Positions 17,635-24,657 of a stretch of 25,020 nucleotides of DNA are shown piece after piece. Numbering within the stretch: the first letter of the stretch is position 1; every line of letters starts with the position of its first letter. The position numbers and the translations under genes were made by a program. The stretch covers positions 1 to 25,020 of the forward strand of contig CAKRCD010000025.1 in assembly GCA_934307065.1 (NCBI GenBank). Direction: 5' to 3'. This DNA comes from an uncultured Bariatricus sp. (GTDB taxonomy: Bacteria; Bacillota; Clostridia; Lachnospirales; Lachnospiraceae). The notes beneath the pieces were generated by a model. The model was given only the letters and a program-made list of their open reading frames with translations, did no database searches and was not told the origin of the DNA.

Positions 17635-17648
17635 ATAAAGCGCTTTAT
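17635..17648. promoter_or_regulatory. cre-like 14-bp perfect palindrome
   Basis: ATAAAGCGCTTTAT is a perfect palindrome lying a few bases downstream of the predicted transcription start of the grd operon. Its core AAAGCGCTTT matches the palindromic core of CcpA catabolite-responsive elements. Binding by CcpA would block early elongation; this is inference from the match. Confidence 0.45.
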
Positions 17649-17659
17649 TTTGTTAAATC

Positions 17660-17689
17660 TAGTATACCACTTTGTTTTCATTTAATCAA
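17660..17689 (-). promoter_or_regulatory. Promoter of the grdE-grdB-nhaC operon with FadR-type operator
   Basis: TTGATT (17684-17689), a 17-base spacer and TATACT (17661-17666) with the TG of an extended -10. The overlapping 10-mer TGGTATACTA (17660-17669) fits the FadR-subfamily operator pattern tNGTatACNa exactly, so an FCD-type GntR protein bound here would cover the -10 box. Confidence 0.65.
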
Positions 17690-17787
17690 TAGCTTTATAG
17701 TTAATTTCTATTACTTTATTCACTAAATATTTCATACACCATAAAAATTATACTAAACTTGGAAAAACTTATTGAAGTGAACTAAAA

Positions 17788-17819
17788 AAAGAGAAGATAT
17801 CCACTGAAATCTTCTCTTT
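17788..17819 (-). terminator. Terminator of purO-purH
   Basis: An 11-bp perfect stem AAAGAGAAGAT/ATCTTCTCTTT with a 10-base loop and a T7 tail on the minus strand, 83 bases past the AICAR formyltransferase stop. Confidence 0.9.
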
Positions 17820-17872
17820 CTACTCAAAGTAGGAGGATCCGTGCTCCACAACTAATAAATAATTATGGAGCA
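17820..17872 (-). other. Two further hairpins in the purH 3' region
   Basis: Between the stop codon and the terminator the transcript can form TGCTCCA/TGGAGCA (17866-17872 with 17842-17848, 17-base AT-rich loop) and CTACT/AGTAG (17820-17832, 3-base loop). No coding frame or known RNA family is evident. The rest of the 339-base gap 17564-17902 holds only the operon promoter, operators and terminator. Confidence 0.4.
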
Positions 17873-17902
17873 ACCTATCTTCTGATTTTTTATTGAAACG
17901 AA

Positions 17903-19081
17903 TTAATGATGAAACAGTCTAAGTCCGGTAAATGCCATTACCATATCGTATTTATTACAGGTTGCAATCACATGGTCATCTCTTACAGATCCGCCTGGCT
18001 GAGCAATATATTTCACACCACTCTTATGTGCACGTTCGATGTTATCACCAAATGGGAAGAACGCATCTGATCCAAGTGCTACATCTGTAAGTTTATCCAG
18101 CCATGCACGTTTTTCTTCTCTTGTAAATACTTCCGGCTTCTCTTTGAATGTATTTTCCCATACACCATCTGCCAGAACATCCATGTATTCCTCACCCATG
18201 TAGACATCAATCGCATTGTCTCTGTCCGCACGTTTAATGTTCTCTTTAAACTTCAGATTCATCACCTGTGGAGACTGTCTCAGCCACCAGTTATCTGCCT
18301 TCTGTCCAGCAAGACGTGTACAATGGATACGTGACTGCTGCCCAGCACCGATACCAATTGCCTGTCCATCCTTCACATAACATACGGAATTAGACTGTGT
18401 ATATTTCAAAGTGATCATAGCAATTGCAAGATCAATCTTCGCTGCATCGGTAAGTACTTTATTATCGGTAACTATATTTGAAAAGAAATCTTCTGTAATC
18501 TGTAATTCATTTCTTCCCTGTTCAAATGTAATTCCAAATACGTCTTTATGCTCAATTGGTTCTGGGACATAATCCGGATCAATCTGAATTACATTGTAGT
18601 TTCCATTTTTCTTCTGTTTTAAAATTTCAAGAGCCTCTGGTTCATATCCAGGTGCGATCACACCATCTGACACTTCTCTCTTGATCAGTCTTGCTGTGTC
18701 TACATCGCACACATCAGAAAGCGAAATAAAATCTCCGAAAGAAGACATTCTGTCTGCGCCTCTTGCCCTTGCATAAGCACTTGCAAGTGGGGAAAGCTCG
18801 CCAAGATCGTCTACCCAGTAAATCTTTGCCAGTGTATCACTAAGCGGAAGTCCCACTGCTGCACCTGCAGGAGATACATGTTTAAAAGAAGTTGCTGCAG
18901 GAAATCCTGTTGCTTTCTTAAGTTCAGATACAAGCTGCCAGCCATTAAACGCATCCAGAAAGTTAATATAACCTGGACGACCGGAAAGTACTTTGATTGG
19001 AAGATCACTTCCATTCTTCATATAAATCCGGGATGGTTTCTGATTTGGGTTACATCCATACTTTAATTCTAATTCGTTCAT
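17903..19081 (-). CDS. Stand-alone AICAR formyltransferase (phosphoribosylaminoimidazolecarboxamide formyltransferase)
   Basis: Transfers the formyl group from 10-formyl-THF to AICAR, the penultimate step of IMP synthesis. In most bacteria this is the C-terminal domain of the bifunctional PurH (about 520 residues). Here the 392-residue protein begins at the equivalent of the formyltransferase domain (ELKYGCNPNQKPSRIY) and has no cyclohydrolase domain in front. The catalytic Lys-His pair is present at 67-68 in SFKHVSPAGAA, as are IGIGAGQQSRIHC and the C-terminal AQPGGSVRDDHVI. ATG at 19081 has AAGGAG upstream. It lies 15 bases after purO, which supplies the missing cyclohydrolase activity, and ends in a three-hairpin region with a strong terminator. 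Confidence 0.95.
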   Translation of the reverse strand: MNELELKYGCNPNQKPSRIYMKNGSDLPIKVLSGRPGYINFLDAFNGWQLVSELKKATGFPAATSFKHVSPAGAAVGLPLSDTLAKIYWVDDLGELSPLASAYARARGADRMSSFGDFISLSDVCDVDTARLIKREVSDGVIAPGYEPEALEILKQKKNGNYNVIQIDPDYVPEPIEHKDVFGITFEQGRNELQITEDFFSNIVTDNKVLTDAAKIDLAIAMITLKYTQSNSVCYVKDGQAIGIGAGQQSRIHCTRLAGQKADNWWLRQSPQVMNLKFKENIKRADRDNAIDVYMGEEYMDVLADGVWENTFKEKPEVFTREEKRAWLDKLTDVALGSDAFFPFGDNIERAHKSGVKYIAQPGGSVRDDHVIATCNKYDMVMAFTGLRLFHH

Positions 19082-19096
19082 GTCCGTATCTTCTCC

Positions 19097-19810
19097 TTAT
19101 TTATTCTTATTCACAATCTTGGTTTCATATTTGCCTGTCGCAATATCTATATATCTGACAAACAAGGAAACTTTATTGTCTTTATTCAAGCTGTTCCAAA
19201 GTATTTCTGTAAATGCTGCTATATCATTTGGAATGGAAACCAGTTTTGGTTCTCCTTCAAAACTTGGCAGTGGATTTCCATCACATTTATAAGTGTGGAT
19301 AAAATGTCCCTCACCTGCAACCGGATTCTCGTATGCAAATGTATAACGGTTGCATGCATCTGGATTGCCATTATTACTTTTCAGAATAGACATTGCATAA
19401 TTGTATTTTCCATTTTCTGTATGCAGGATCCCGGAAATACGAGGAGTGTAATTTGGTCCGTCCGGTTCGAATTCACGGCTTCTCAGTGACTGTTCAAATG
19501 TCATCTGATGATCCATTCCTTCGTAAATCGTATCTGTCTGATCCCCATTTGTCACAATCAGTTTATTTCCAAGTGCTCTGACCGGTGCATAAATAATCAG
19601 ACTTGGGTCTGTGAGTTTCGACTCATCAAATGCCTGTGTACGAATTCCTTCGCCCTCTTCTACGAATACACGATTCCGGCTGTTTTCGCTTCTTCCCATA
19701 ATGAAGTATGCTGCAACAGCTTTTGTACCATCCTCTGACTTACCAATGATGATTCCTCTTCCAGGGTAAGAGTTTGACTGCAATTCTTTTTCGATTGACA
19801 ACATTTCCAT
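19097..19810 (-). CDS. purO: IMP cyclohydrolase, PurO (archaeal) type
   Basis: Closes the ring of FAICAR to IMP. The 237-residue protein resembles the PurO family known first from archaea (YPGRGIIIGKSEDGTKAVAAYFIMGRSENSRNRVF at the N-terminus, where only short parts are quoted here as key: PGRG, YFIMGRSENSRNR) and is unrelated in fold to the PurH N-terminal domain. No signal peptide or membrane segment. AAGGAG lies 7 bases before the ATG at 19810. It leads a two-gene operon with the stand-alone formyltransferase, so the two proteins together replace bifunctional PurH. A TAGAAA-17-TATAAT promoter lies about 60 bases upstream. The leader is too short for a purine riboswitch. Confidence 0.9.
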   Translation of the reverse strand: MEMLSIEKELQSNSYPGRGIIIGKSEDGTKAVAAYFIMGRSENSRNRVFVEEGEGIRTQAFDESKLTDPSLIIYAPVRALGNKLIVTNGDQTDTIYEGMDHQMTFEQSLRSREFEPDGPNYTPRISGILHTENGKYNYAMSILKSNNGNPDACNRYTFAYENPVAGEGHFIHTYKCDGNPLPSFEGEPKLVSIPNDIAAFTEILWNSLNKDNKVSLFVRYIDIATGKYETKIVNKNK

Positions 19811-19866
19811 GCCGATTCTCCTTTTTATAATTTGTACTTATTTTTAGGTTTGTATTTATAAGTTAT

Positions 19867-19895
19867 ATTATAACTGAAACTACTGTATATTTCTA
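19867..19895 (-). promoter_or_regulatory. Promoter of purO
   Basis: TATAAT (19867-19872) lies 17 bases from TAGAAA (19890-19895; 4/6 match to TTGACA) on the minus strand. Confidence 0.55.
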
Positions 19896-19910
19896 TCCTT
19901 TTTTTGCAAT

Positions 19911-19940
19911 ATGTAAAAATATGTGAAAATGCGTGAAAAA
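19911..19940. repeat. Three 10-bp phased A-tract repeats between divergent promoters
   Basis: On the plus strand ATGTAAAAAT, ATGTGAAAAT and GCGTGAAAAA follow one another with an exact 10-base period. A-tracts in phase with the helix bend DNA. They lie between the purO and azlC promoters, which fire outward from this point. Confidence 0.55.
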
Positions 19941-19967
19941 AGATAGGTAAGAAGTTAAAAGTACCTC

Positions 19968-19996
19968 TTGTTCTTCTTTCAATTTTTAGGTACAAT
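19968..19996 (+). promoter_or_regulatory. Promoter of azlC-azlD
   Basis: TTGTTC (19968-19973), 17-base spacer, TACAAT (19991-19996). An inverted repeat GTACCT (19961-19966) / AGGTAC (19988-19993) brackets the -35 and overlaps the -10, a plausible operator. Confidence 0.55.
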
Positions 19997-20030
19997 AAAA
20001 TAATTATCTTATTACGAAAGAAGGTTTATC

Positions 20031-20765
20031 ATGAATCGACGTACAGCATTCGCTGCAGGAATCCGGGACGGAATACCGATCTGTCTCGGTTATTTTGCGG
20101 TTTCATTTACATTTGGTATCATGGCAAAAAATGCAAATCTGTCTGCATGGGAAGCAGTTCTCATCTCTGCCACCAATGTTACCAGTGCCGGACAGTTCGC
20201 AGGCTTATCTCTAATTACCTCGTCTGCATCTTATATGGAAATGGCATTTACACAGCTCATCATCAATCTGCGCTATTGTCTGATGTCCTGTGCCCTTTCC
20301 CAGAAACTGGATGAAAGCACTCCTTTCTTCCACCGGTTTTTTATTTCTTACGGTGTGACAGATGAAATATTTGGAATTTCCGCAGCGCAGAAAGGGAAAT
20401 TGCATCCCTTTTATTCCTATGGGGCAATCAGCGTAGCTGTTCCCGGATGGGTACTCGGAACCTTCTTTGGTGTGGTATCCGGAAATATTCTTCCGACCAG
20501 AATGGTAAGCGCCTTAAGCGTAGCCCTTTATGGTATGTTTATCGCAATCATTGTTCCACCTGCAAAAGAAAATCGTGTCCTTGCCGGAATTGTTATTCTA
20601 TCTATGGGACTCAGTTTTCTGTTCACAAGGCTGCCTGTATTATCACAGATATCCTCAGGTTTCCGCATTATCATCCTGACCATTCTGATTGCAGGGGTAG
20701 CAGCTTACTTTTTCCCGGTTTCTGAAGAAACAGAAAAGACGGAGGTTATTGAAAATGAATCATAA
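20031..20765 (+). CDS. azlC: AzlC-family branched-chain amino-acid exporter, large subunit
   Basis: A 244-residue integral membrane protein with about 6-8 hydrophobic segments. The N-terminal pattern AFAAGIRDGIPICLGYFAVSFTFGIMA and the following SAGQFAGLSLI and INLRYCLMSCALSQKL (here cited as key short stretches) are typical of AzlC, the large subunit of a two-part exporter of branched-chain amino acids and their analogues such as azaleucine. The ATG at 20031 has AGAAGG 6 bases upstream. The stop overlaps azlD by 11 bases, indicating translational coupling. It is transcribed divergently from purO. Confidence 0.94.
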   Translation: MNRRTAFAAGIRDGIPICLGYFAVSFTFGIMAKNANLSAWEAVLISATNVTSAGQFAGLSLITSSASYMEMAFTQLIINLRYCLMSCALSQKLDESTPFFHRFFISYGVTDEIFGISAAQKGKLHPFYSYGAISVAVPGWVLGTFFGVVSGNILPTRMVSALSVALYGMFIAIIVPPAKENRVLAGIVILSMGLSFLFTRLPVLSQISSGFRIIILTILIAGVAAYFFPVSEETEKTEVIENES

Positions 20766-21066
20766 TATTTATATCTATATATTTGTTATGGCCGGTGTTA
20801 CCTATTTAATCCGTCTCCTGCCACTCACACTGATCCGCAAGGAAATTCAGAATAATTACATAAAGTCATTCTTATATTACGTTCCTTATGTGACACTGTC
20901 AGTAATGACCTTTCCTGCCATCTTAGAAGCAACTGCAAATATCTGGTCTGCCCTGGCCGGCTTTATCATTGCTCTGATTATGGCATACAAGAAAAAGAGC
21001 CTCATTACTGTTTCCCTTTTCTCTTGTATCATGGTTTTCATTGCGGAATTATTCACGGGATTGTAG
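20755..21066 (+). CDS. azlD: AzlD-family branched-chain amino-acid exporter, small subunit
   Basis: A 103-residue membrane protein with three to four hydrophobic helices. The conserved TYLIRLLPLTLIRKEI near the N-terminus and the YYVPYVTLSVMTFPAIL segment mark the AzlD family, the small partner of AzlC. I start it at ATG 20755, 9 bases after GGAGG; a TTG at 20749 would be only 3 bases from that RBS. It overlaps the azlC 3' end by 11 bases and is followed by a strong terminator. Confidence 0.93.
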   Translation: MNHNIYIYIFVMAGVTYLIRLLPLTLIRKEIQNNYIKSFLYYVPYVTLSVMTFPAILEATANIWSALAGFIIALIMAYKKKSLITVSLFSCIMVFIAELFTGL

Positions 21067-21083
21067 AAAAAAAGGCAATTTTT

Positions 21084-21120
21084 ATAGAAGTTTTCACTCA
21101 TTGAAAACTTCTATTTTTTA
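21084..21120 (+). terminator. Terminator of azlC-azlD
   Basis: A perfect 13-bp stem (21084-21096 with 21102-21114) with a 5-base loop CTCAT, followed by TTTTTTA. Confidence 0.92.
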
Positions 21121-21121
21121 T

Positions 21122-21150
21122 TTGACATCAATAATGGATTGTGATAATCT
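21122..21150 (+). promoter_or_regulatory. Promoter of the cold-shock gene
   Basis: Perfect TTGACA (21122-21127), 17-base spacer, TAATCT (21145-21150) with an extended -10 TG. Predicted start near 21157 leaves a leader of about 125 bases. Confidence 0.7.
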
Positions 21151-21179
21151 ATAGTTGTGTTTTGGATAAGATTGAGATT

Positions 21180-21246
21180 TCACATATTTTTGTAAATCAT
21201 TTACTATCCTTGATGATTTACAAAAATATGTGATTTTTATATTTTT
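21180..21246 (+). promoter_or_regulatory. Long leader hairpin of the cold-shock gene
   Basis: A 21-bp perfect AT-rich stem (21180-21200 with 21213-21233) closes a 12-base loop and is followed by TTTTTATATTTTTC. It sits inside the untranslated leader, between promoter and RBS. It could act as an attenuator or as a temperature-dependent structure; known csp genes have long regulatory leaders. Confidence 0.65.
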
Positions 21247-21281
21247 CAGACATAATTATATTTCAGGAGGGTTCAAGTATT

Positions 21282-21485
21282 ATGAACAAAGGAACAGTTA
21301 AATGGTTTAATTCTCAGAAGGGTTACGGATTCATCACAAACGCTGAAAACGGCGAAGACATATTCGTACATTTCTCAGGAATCGCAGGAGAAGGTTACAA
21401 GACATTAGAAGAAGGACAGAACGTATCTTTCGAAATCACAGAAGGAAGTCGTGGACTTCAGGCAGTTAATGTAGTTGTAGAATAA
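21282..21485 (+). CDS. Cold-shock protein, CspA family
   Basis: A 67-residue single cold-shock domain, an RNA chaperone that melts secondary structure. The RNA-binding motifs RNP1 (KGYGFIT, 14-20) and RNP2 (DIFVHFS, 27-33) are intact, and the protein opens with the usual [20 protein letters not shown] lies 10 bases before the ATG. It is monocistronic, with its own promoter, a long structured leader and a terminator. Which Csp paralogue it is cannot be told. Confidence 0.97.
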   Translation: MNKGTVKWFNSQKGYGFITNAENGEDIFVHFSGIAGEGYKTLEEGQNVSFEITEGSRGLQAVNVVVE

Positions 21486-21498
21486 TTGATGACAATCG

Positions 21499-21538
21499 AA
21501 AAGGACTGAGGCATCATTAAGCTTTCAGTCCTTTTTTG
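21499..21538. terminator. Bidirectional terminator between csp and the methyltransferase gene
   Basis: An 11-bp stem AAAAGGACTGA/TCAGTCCTTTT (21499-21509 with 21525-21535), 15-base loop, with T6 on the plus side and TTTTC on the minus side. It serves two convergent genes. Confidence 0.88.
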
Positions 21539-22315
21539 TTACTCTTTTCGTAAAATATCCACTGTATGTGCACATGCTCCCATGAGTTCCATGCGCTCAC
21601 ATGTTGCCAGATGGTACTCAATAAACTTCTCATAAGTCTGTTCGTCCATTGCGTTCAATACCTGCCTCATATAATCAGCCGGACCGTCTGCAGAAATAAT
21701 CTTCTCTCGTTTTAAACCTGCTGCCTGATTATAAGATGCAATATCTTCCAGACGCACATAATCATACAAATCCTCTCTATCCGGATTGACACGGAATTCT
21801 TCTGTAATTTTCCCATTCTCCAGACATTCCAGTATATGATTCTCTTTAAATCCATAAGTCAGAATACTGTATTCATTCATCAGATAAGCAACCAGAATGA
21901 CACCATTCTTTTTGACTACCCTTTTCGCCTCTGTAAGTGCTTTTACCTTATCTTCAAAGGTATACAGGTGGTACATTGGTCCAAACACCAGTACAAGGTC
22001 AAATTCTTCGTCTCCGAAGCGTGAGAGCTTCAGTGCATTCCCCTGATAAGCTTTTACGGAACTGTTTTTCTTTTTCAGAATGCCCAGATTATATTTTACC
22101 AGTTCTACCGCAGTCACGTCATAGCCTTCTTCCGCAAGTGCCACAGAATACCTGCCCGTACCTGCTCCTACATCCAATATCTTCTTCGTCTTATCGTCCC
22201 CAAGGTACTGATGAATATATTTCATGGATGTAAGAAATTCTACTTTTCCATGTCTGCTGTTCAGACGTTTTTCCTCATTAAATTTGTTATAGTATTGCTC
22301 TAATTCTGTCATCAT
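21539..22315 (-). CDS. Class I SAM-dependent methyltransferase
   Basis: A 258-residue soluble protein with a Rossmann methyltransferase fold. Motif I is ILDVGAGTGRY at 46-56, the acidic residue ending strand 2 is in VTAVELV, and the post-motif region DEEFDLVLVFGPMYHLY matches the UbiE/Methyltransf_11 type. The C-terminal third (from about 165) is a helical extension with Cys237 and Cys247. Two adjacent ATG codons open the frame; only a weak AGGG precedes them. It follows the hppA terminator and converges on csp, so it stands alone. The methyl acceptor is unknown. Confidence 0.85.
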   Translation of the reverse strand: MMTELEQYYNKFNEEKRLNSRHGKVEFLTSMKYIHQYLGDDKTKKILDVGAGTGRYSVALAEEGYDVTAVELVKYNLGILKKKNSSVKAYQGNALKLSRFGDEEFDLVLVFGPMYHLYTFEDKVKALTEAKRVVKKNGVILVAYLMNEYSILTYGFKENHILECLENGKITEEFRVNPDREDLYDYVRLEDIASYNQAAGLKREKIISADGPADYMRQVLNAMDEQTYEKFIEYHLATCERMELMGACAHTVDILRKE

Positions 22316-22327
22316 AATTTGTTACCC

Positions 22328-22362
22328 TAAAAAAATGAGGCATAGGAAATCCTACGCCTCAT
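22328..22362 (-). terminator. Terminator of hppA
   Basis: A 12-bp stem with one G-U pair (22351-22362 with 22335-22346), loop ATTT, followed by T7 on the minus strand, 18 bases after the hppA stop. Confidence 0.92.
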
Positions 22363-22379
22363 ATAAGTTTCATTCACTC

Positions 22380-24362
22380 TTACAGTAATCCACCAATTGA
22401 TACAAACAATGGAGCAAATACCAATGCTACAACTGTCATCAATTTGATAAGAATGTTGATAGATGGACCAGATGTATCTTTGAATGGGTCACCTACTGTA
22501 TCACCAACAACGGCTGCTTTATGAGCTTCGCTTCCTTTTCCACCGTGATTTCCATCTTCGATGTATTTCTTAGCGTTATCCCATGCACCACCTGCATTTG
22601 ACATGAAGATAGCCATCATAACACCTGTTACCAGGGAACCTGCAAGAAGTCCGCCAAGAGCTTCTGTACCAAGAATGATACCTACAGCAAGTGGAGAAAC
22701 AACTGCCATAATACCAGGAACTAACATTTCTTTCAGAGCTGCTGTTGTAGAAATAGCAACACATGACTTGTAGTCTGGTTTTGTCTTACCTTCCATGATT
22801 CCCGGCATTTCTCTGAACTGACGTCTGACTTCTTCAATCATCTGATAAGCAGCTTTTGATACAGAAGACATTGTCATAGCTGAGAATAAGAATGGAAGCA
22901 TACCACCGATAAACAGACCGATAATTACACGGTTATCAAGGATATCAATTGTTTTAAGCTGAACAGCTTCTGCATATGACACGAAAAGTGCAAGTGCAGT
23001 AAGTGCTGCAGAACCGATTGCAAATCCTTTACCCATAGCTGCTGTTGTATTACCAACTGCATCAAGTTTATCTGTAATGTTACGAACTGAATGATCTAAT
23101 CCGGCCATTTCTGCAATACCACCGGCATTGTCTGCGATTGGACCGTAAGCATCTACTGCTACAGTAATACCTGTTGTAGAAAGCATACCTACAGCAGCAA
23201 GTGCGATTCCGTAAAGACCACACACTTTAAATGCCACAAAAATACCTACACAGATTAAAAGTACAGGCCATCCTGTAGATTTCATACCTACAGCAAGACC
23301 ACTGATAATTGTGGTAGCTGCACCAGTTTCAGACTGGTCAGCGATTTCCTGTACATGCTTGTAATCACCAGATGTATAGTGTTCTGTAATAATACCAATA
23401 GCCAGACCAACAATCAGTCCTGAAATGATTGCAATTGCTGCTTTAAAATCATCAAATAAATATTTACTTAAAGCAACAGAAACAATAACAACGATAATAC
23501 TTGCAGCGTATGTACCTGCTTTTAATGCTTTGTGTGGGTTAGAATTTTCATCACCTTTTACAAAGAATGTACCAAGGATAGATGCGACAAGACCACATCC
23601 GGCAAGCATAAGCGGATAAACCGCACCTGGAACCTCGAAGTAAATTACACCTAATGTAAGCGCAGAAATCAAAGCTCCTACATATGATTCAAATAAGTCA
23701 GCTCCCATACCGGCAACGTCACCTACGTTGTCGCCTACGTTATCTGCGATAACGGCAGGGTTACGTGGGTCATCTTCCGGGATACCAGCTTCAACTTTAC
23801 CTACAAGGTCAGCTCCAACGTCAGCAGCCTTTGTATAAATACCACCACCAACACGAGCGAATAAAGCGATTGAAGATGCACCAAGGCTGAAGCCCGTGAG
23901 GACATCTACATTCTTAGTAAGTAAGTAAATAACACTTACACCTAAAACACCAAGACCTGCAACGCACATTCCCATTACTGCACCACCTGAAAATGCAATA
24001 GAAAGTGCTTTGTTCATTCCGCTTTCTTTTGCTGCATTTGCAGTTCTGACATTTGCCTTTGTAGCAACTGTCATACCGATGTATCCAGCAATTGTAGAGA
24101 ATCCAGCACCAAAGATAAAGCAGACTGCTGTTACCCAGTTACCGATACCTACACCAATTAAAATAAAAAGTACAGCTACGAATACAATAAGAATCTTGTA
24201 TTCAGCCATTAAGAATGCTCTCGCGCCTTCGCTGATACTACCAGCGATTTCTTTCATTCTGTCATTTCCCGGAGCCTGTTTATTCACTTTTGATGCAAGA
24301 TATGCTGCGAAAAGTAATGCTACAACGGCAAGCACAGGAACAACTTTGAAAAATGTTTCCAT
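22380..24362 (-). CDS. hppA: Membrane-bound ion-pumping pyrophosphatase, K+-dependent type
   Basis: Couples hydrolysis of cytosolic pyrophosphate to export of Na+ or H+. The 660-residue protein has about 16 membrane helices. The substrate-binding loop [11 protein letters not shown] is at 181-191, followed by [18 protein letters not shown] (199-214) and the C-terminal [18 protein letters not shown]. Residues 437-446 read [10 protein letters not shown]; Ala at this position marks the potassium-dependent class (Lys in the independent class). Glu225 in DLFESY occupies the position of the gate glutamate of sodium-pumping relatives, so Na+ transport is likely though not proven. AGGAGG lies 8 bases before the ATG. 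It has a strong promoter and a terminator of its own, so it is monocistronic. Confidence 0.97.
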   Translation of the reverse strand: METFFKVVPVLAVVALLFAAYLASKVNKQAPGNDRMKEIAGSISEGARAFLMAEYKILIVFVAVLFILIGVGIGNWVTAVCFIFGAGFSTIAGYIGMTVATKANVRTANAAKESGMNKALSIAFSGGAVMGMCVAGLGVLGVSVIYLLTKNVDVLTGFSLGASSIALFARVGGGIYTKAADVGADLVGKVEAGIPEDDPRNPAVIADNVGDNVGDVAGMGADLFESYVGALISALTLGVIYFEVPGAVYPLMLAGCGLVASILGTFFVKGDENSNPHKALKAGTYAASIIVVIVSVALSKYLFDDFKAAIAIISGLIVGLAIGIITEHYTSGDYKHVQEIADQSETGAATTIISGLAVGMKSTGWPVLLICVGIFVAFKVCGLYGIALAAVGMLSTTGITVAVDAYGPIADNAGGIAEMAGLDHSVRNITDKLDAVGNTTAAMGKGFAIGSAALTALALFVSYAEAVQLKTIDILDNRVIIGLFIGGMLPFLFSAMTMSSVSKAAYQMIEEVRRQFREMPGIMEGKTKPDYKSCVAISTTAALKEMLVPGIMAVVSPLAVGIILGTEALGGLLAGSLVTGVMMAIFMSNAGGAWDNAKKYIEDGNHGGKGSEAHKAAVVGDTVGDPFKDTSGPSINILIKLMTVVALVFAPLFVSIGGLL

Positions 24363-24419
24363 GTTTTCTCCTCCTACTTAGATAATTCTTCAACATGTAA
24401 AAATGTTTAATCTGGCACT

Positions 24420-24448
24420 ATTTTATAATGCCGGATTTTTTTTGTCAA
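24420..24448 (-). promoter_or_regulatory. Promoter of hppA
   Basis: Perfect TTGACA (24443-24448), 17-base spacer, TAAAAT (24420-24425). Confidence 0.75.
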
Positions 24449-24460
24449 CAACTTGACAAA
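24441..24460. promoter_or_regulatory. Inverted repeat over the hppA -35 box
   Basis: TTTGTCAA (24441-24448), spacer CAAC, TTGACAAA (24453-24460): a perfect 8-bp inverted repeat that includes the whole -35 element. Similar TGTCA and TGACA half-sites recur at 24484-24488 and 24503-24507. A repressor site is plausible. Confidence 0.45.
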
Positions 24461-24489
24461 TGTATTTCTTCTTCCGAACTATCTGTCAT

Positions 24490-24657
24490 TTAATCAGGTG
24501 CACTGACAAAAAGTTCTTCCGATCTATTATACTTGACCCTCATGCAAATGTCCATAGCTGTCTTGCTATTTTCATGTCCTTTACCAATCTGTGTTGGAGC
24601 CCGACCGGATAATATGGTTATAAACAGCTGCTTTATCTGTGTGCGTACCACAAATCC
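24490..24657 (-). pseudogene. Possible remnant of a tyrosine recombinase C-terminus
   Basis: A 55-codon stretch between stop codons at 24658-24660 and 24490-24492, without a start codon, includes GKGHENSKTAMDICMRVKYN. It lines up residue for residue with the integrase box GH-x4-TTMDIY, but the catalytic tyrosine is cysteine and the preceding helix is degraded. It follows the histidine kinase stop in the same frame. No other part of an integrase is visible. This may be a decayed insertion scar; chance similarity is possible. Confidence 0.35.

Noticed and set aside
19811..19862. Purine riboswitch before purO
   Set aside because: The leader is about 50 bases, too short for the three-way junction, and no conserved core is visible.
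24513..24525. GTTCTTCCGATCT resembles the end of a common sequencing adapter (12 of 13 bases)
   Set aside because: One mismatch, no longer adapter context on either side, and the surrounding reading frame runs through it, so chance is more likely; read-level data would settle it.
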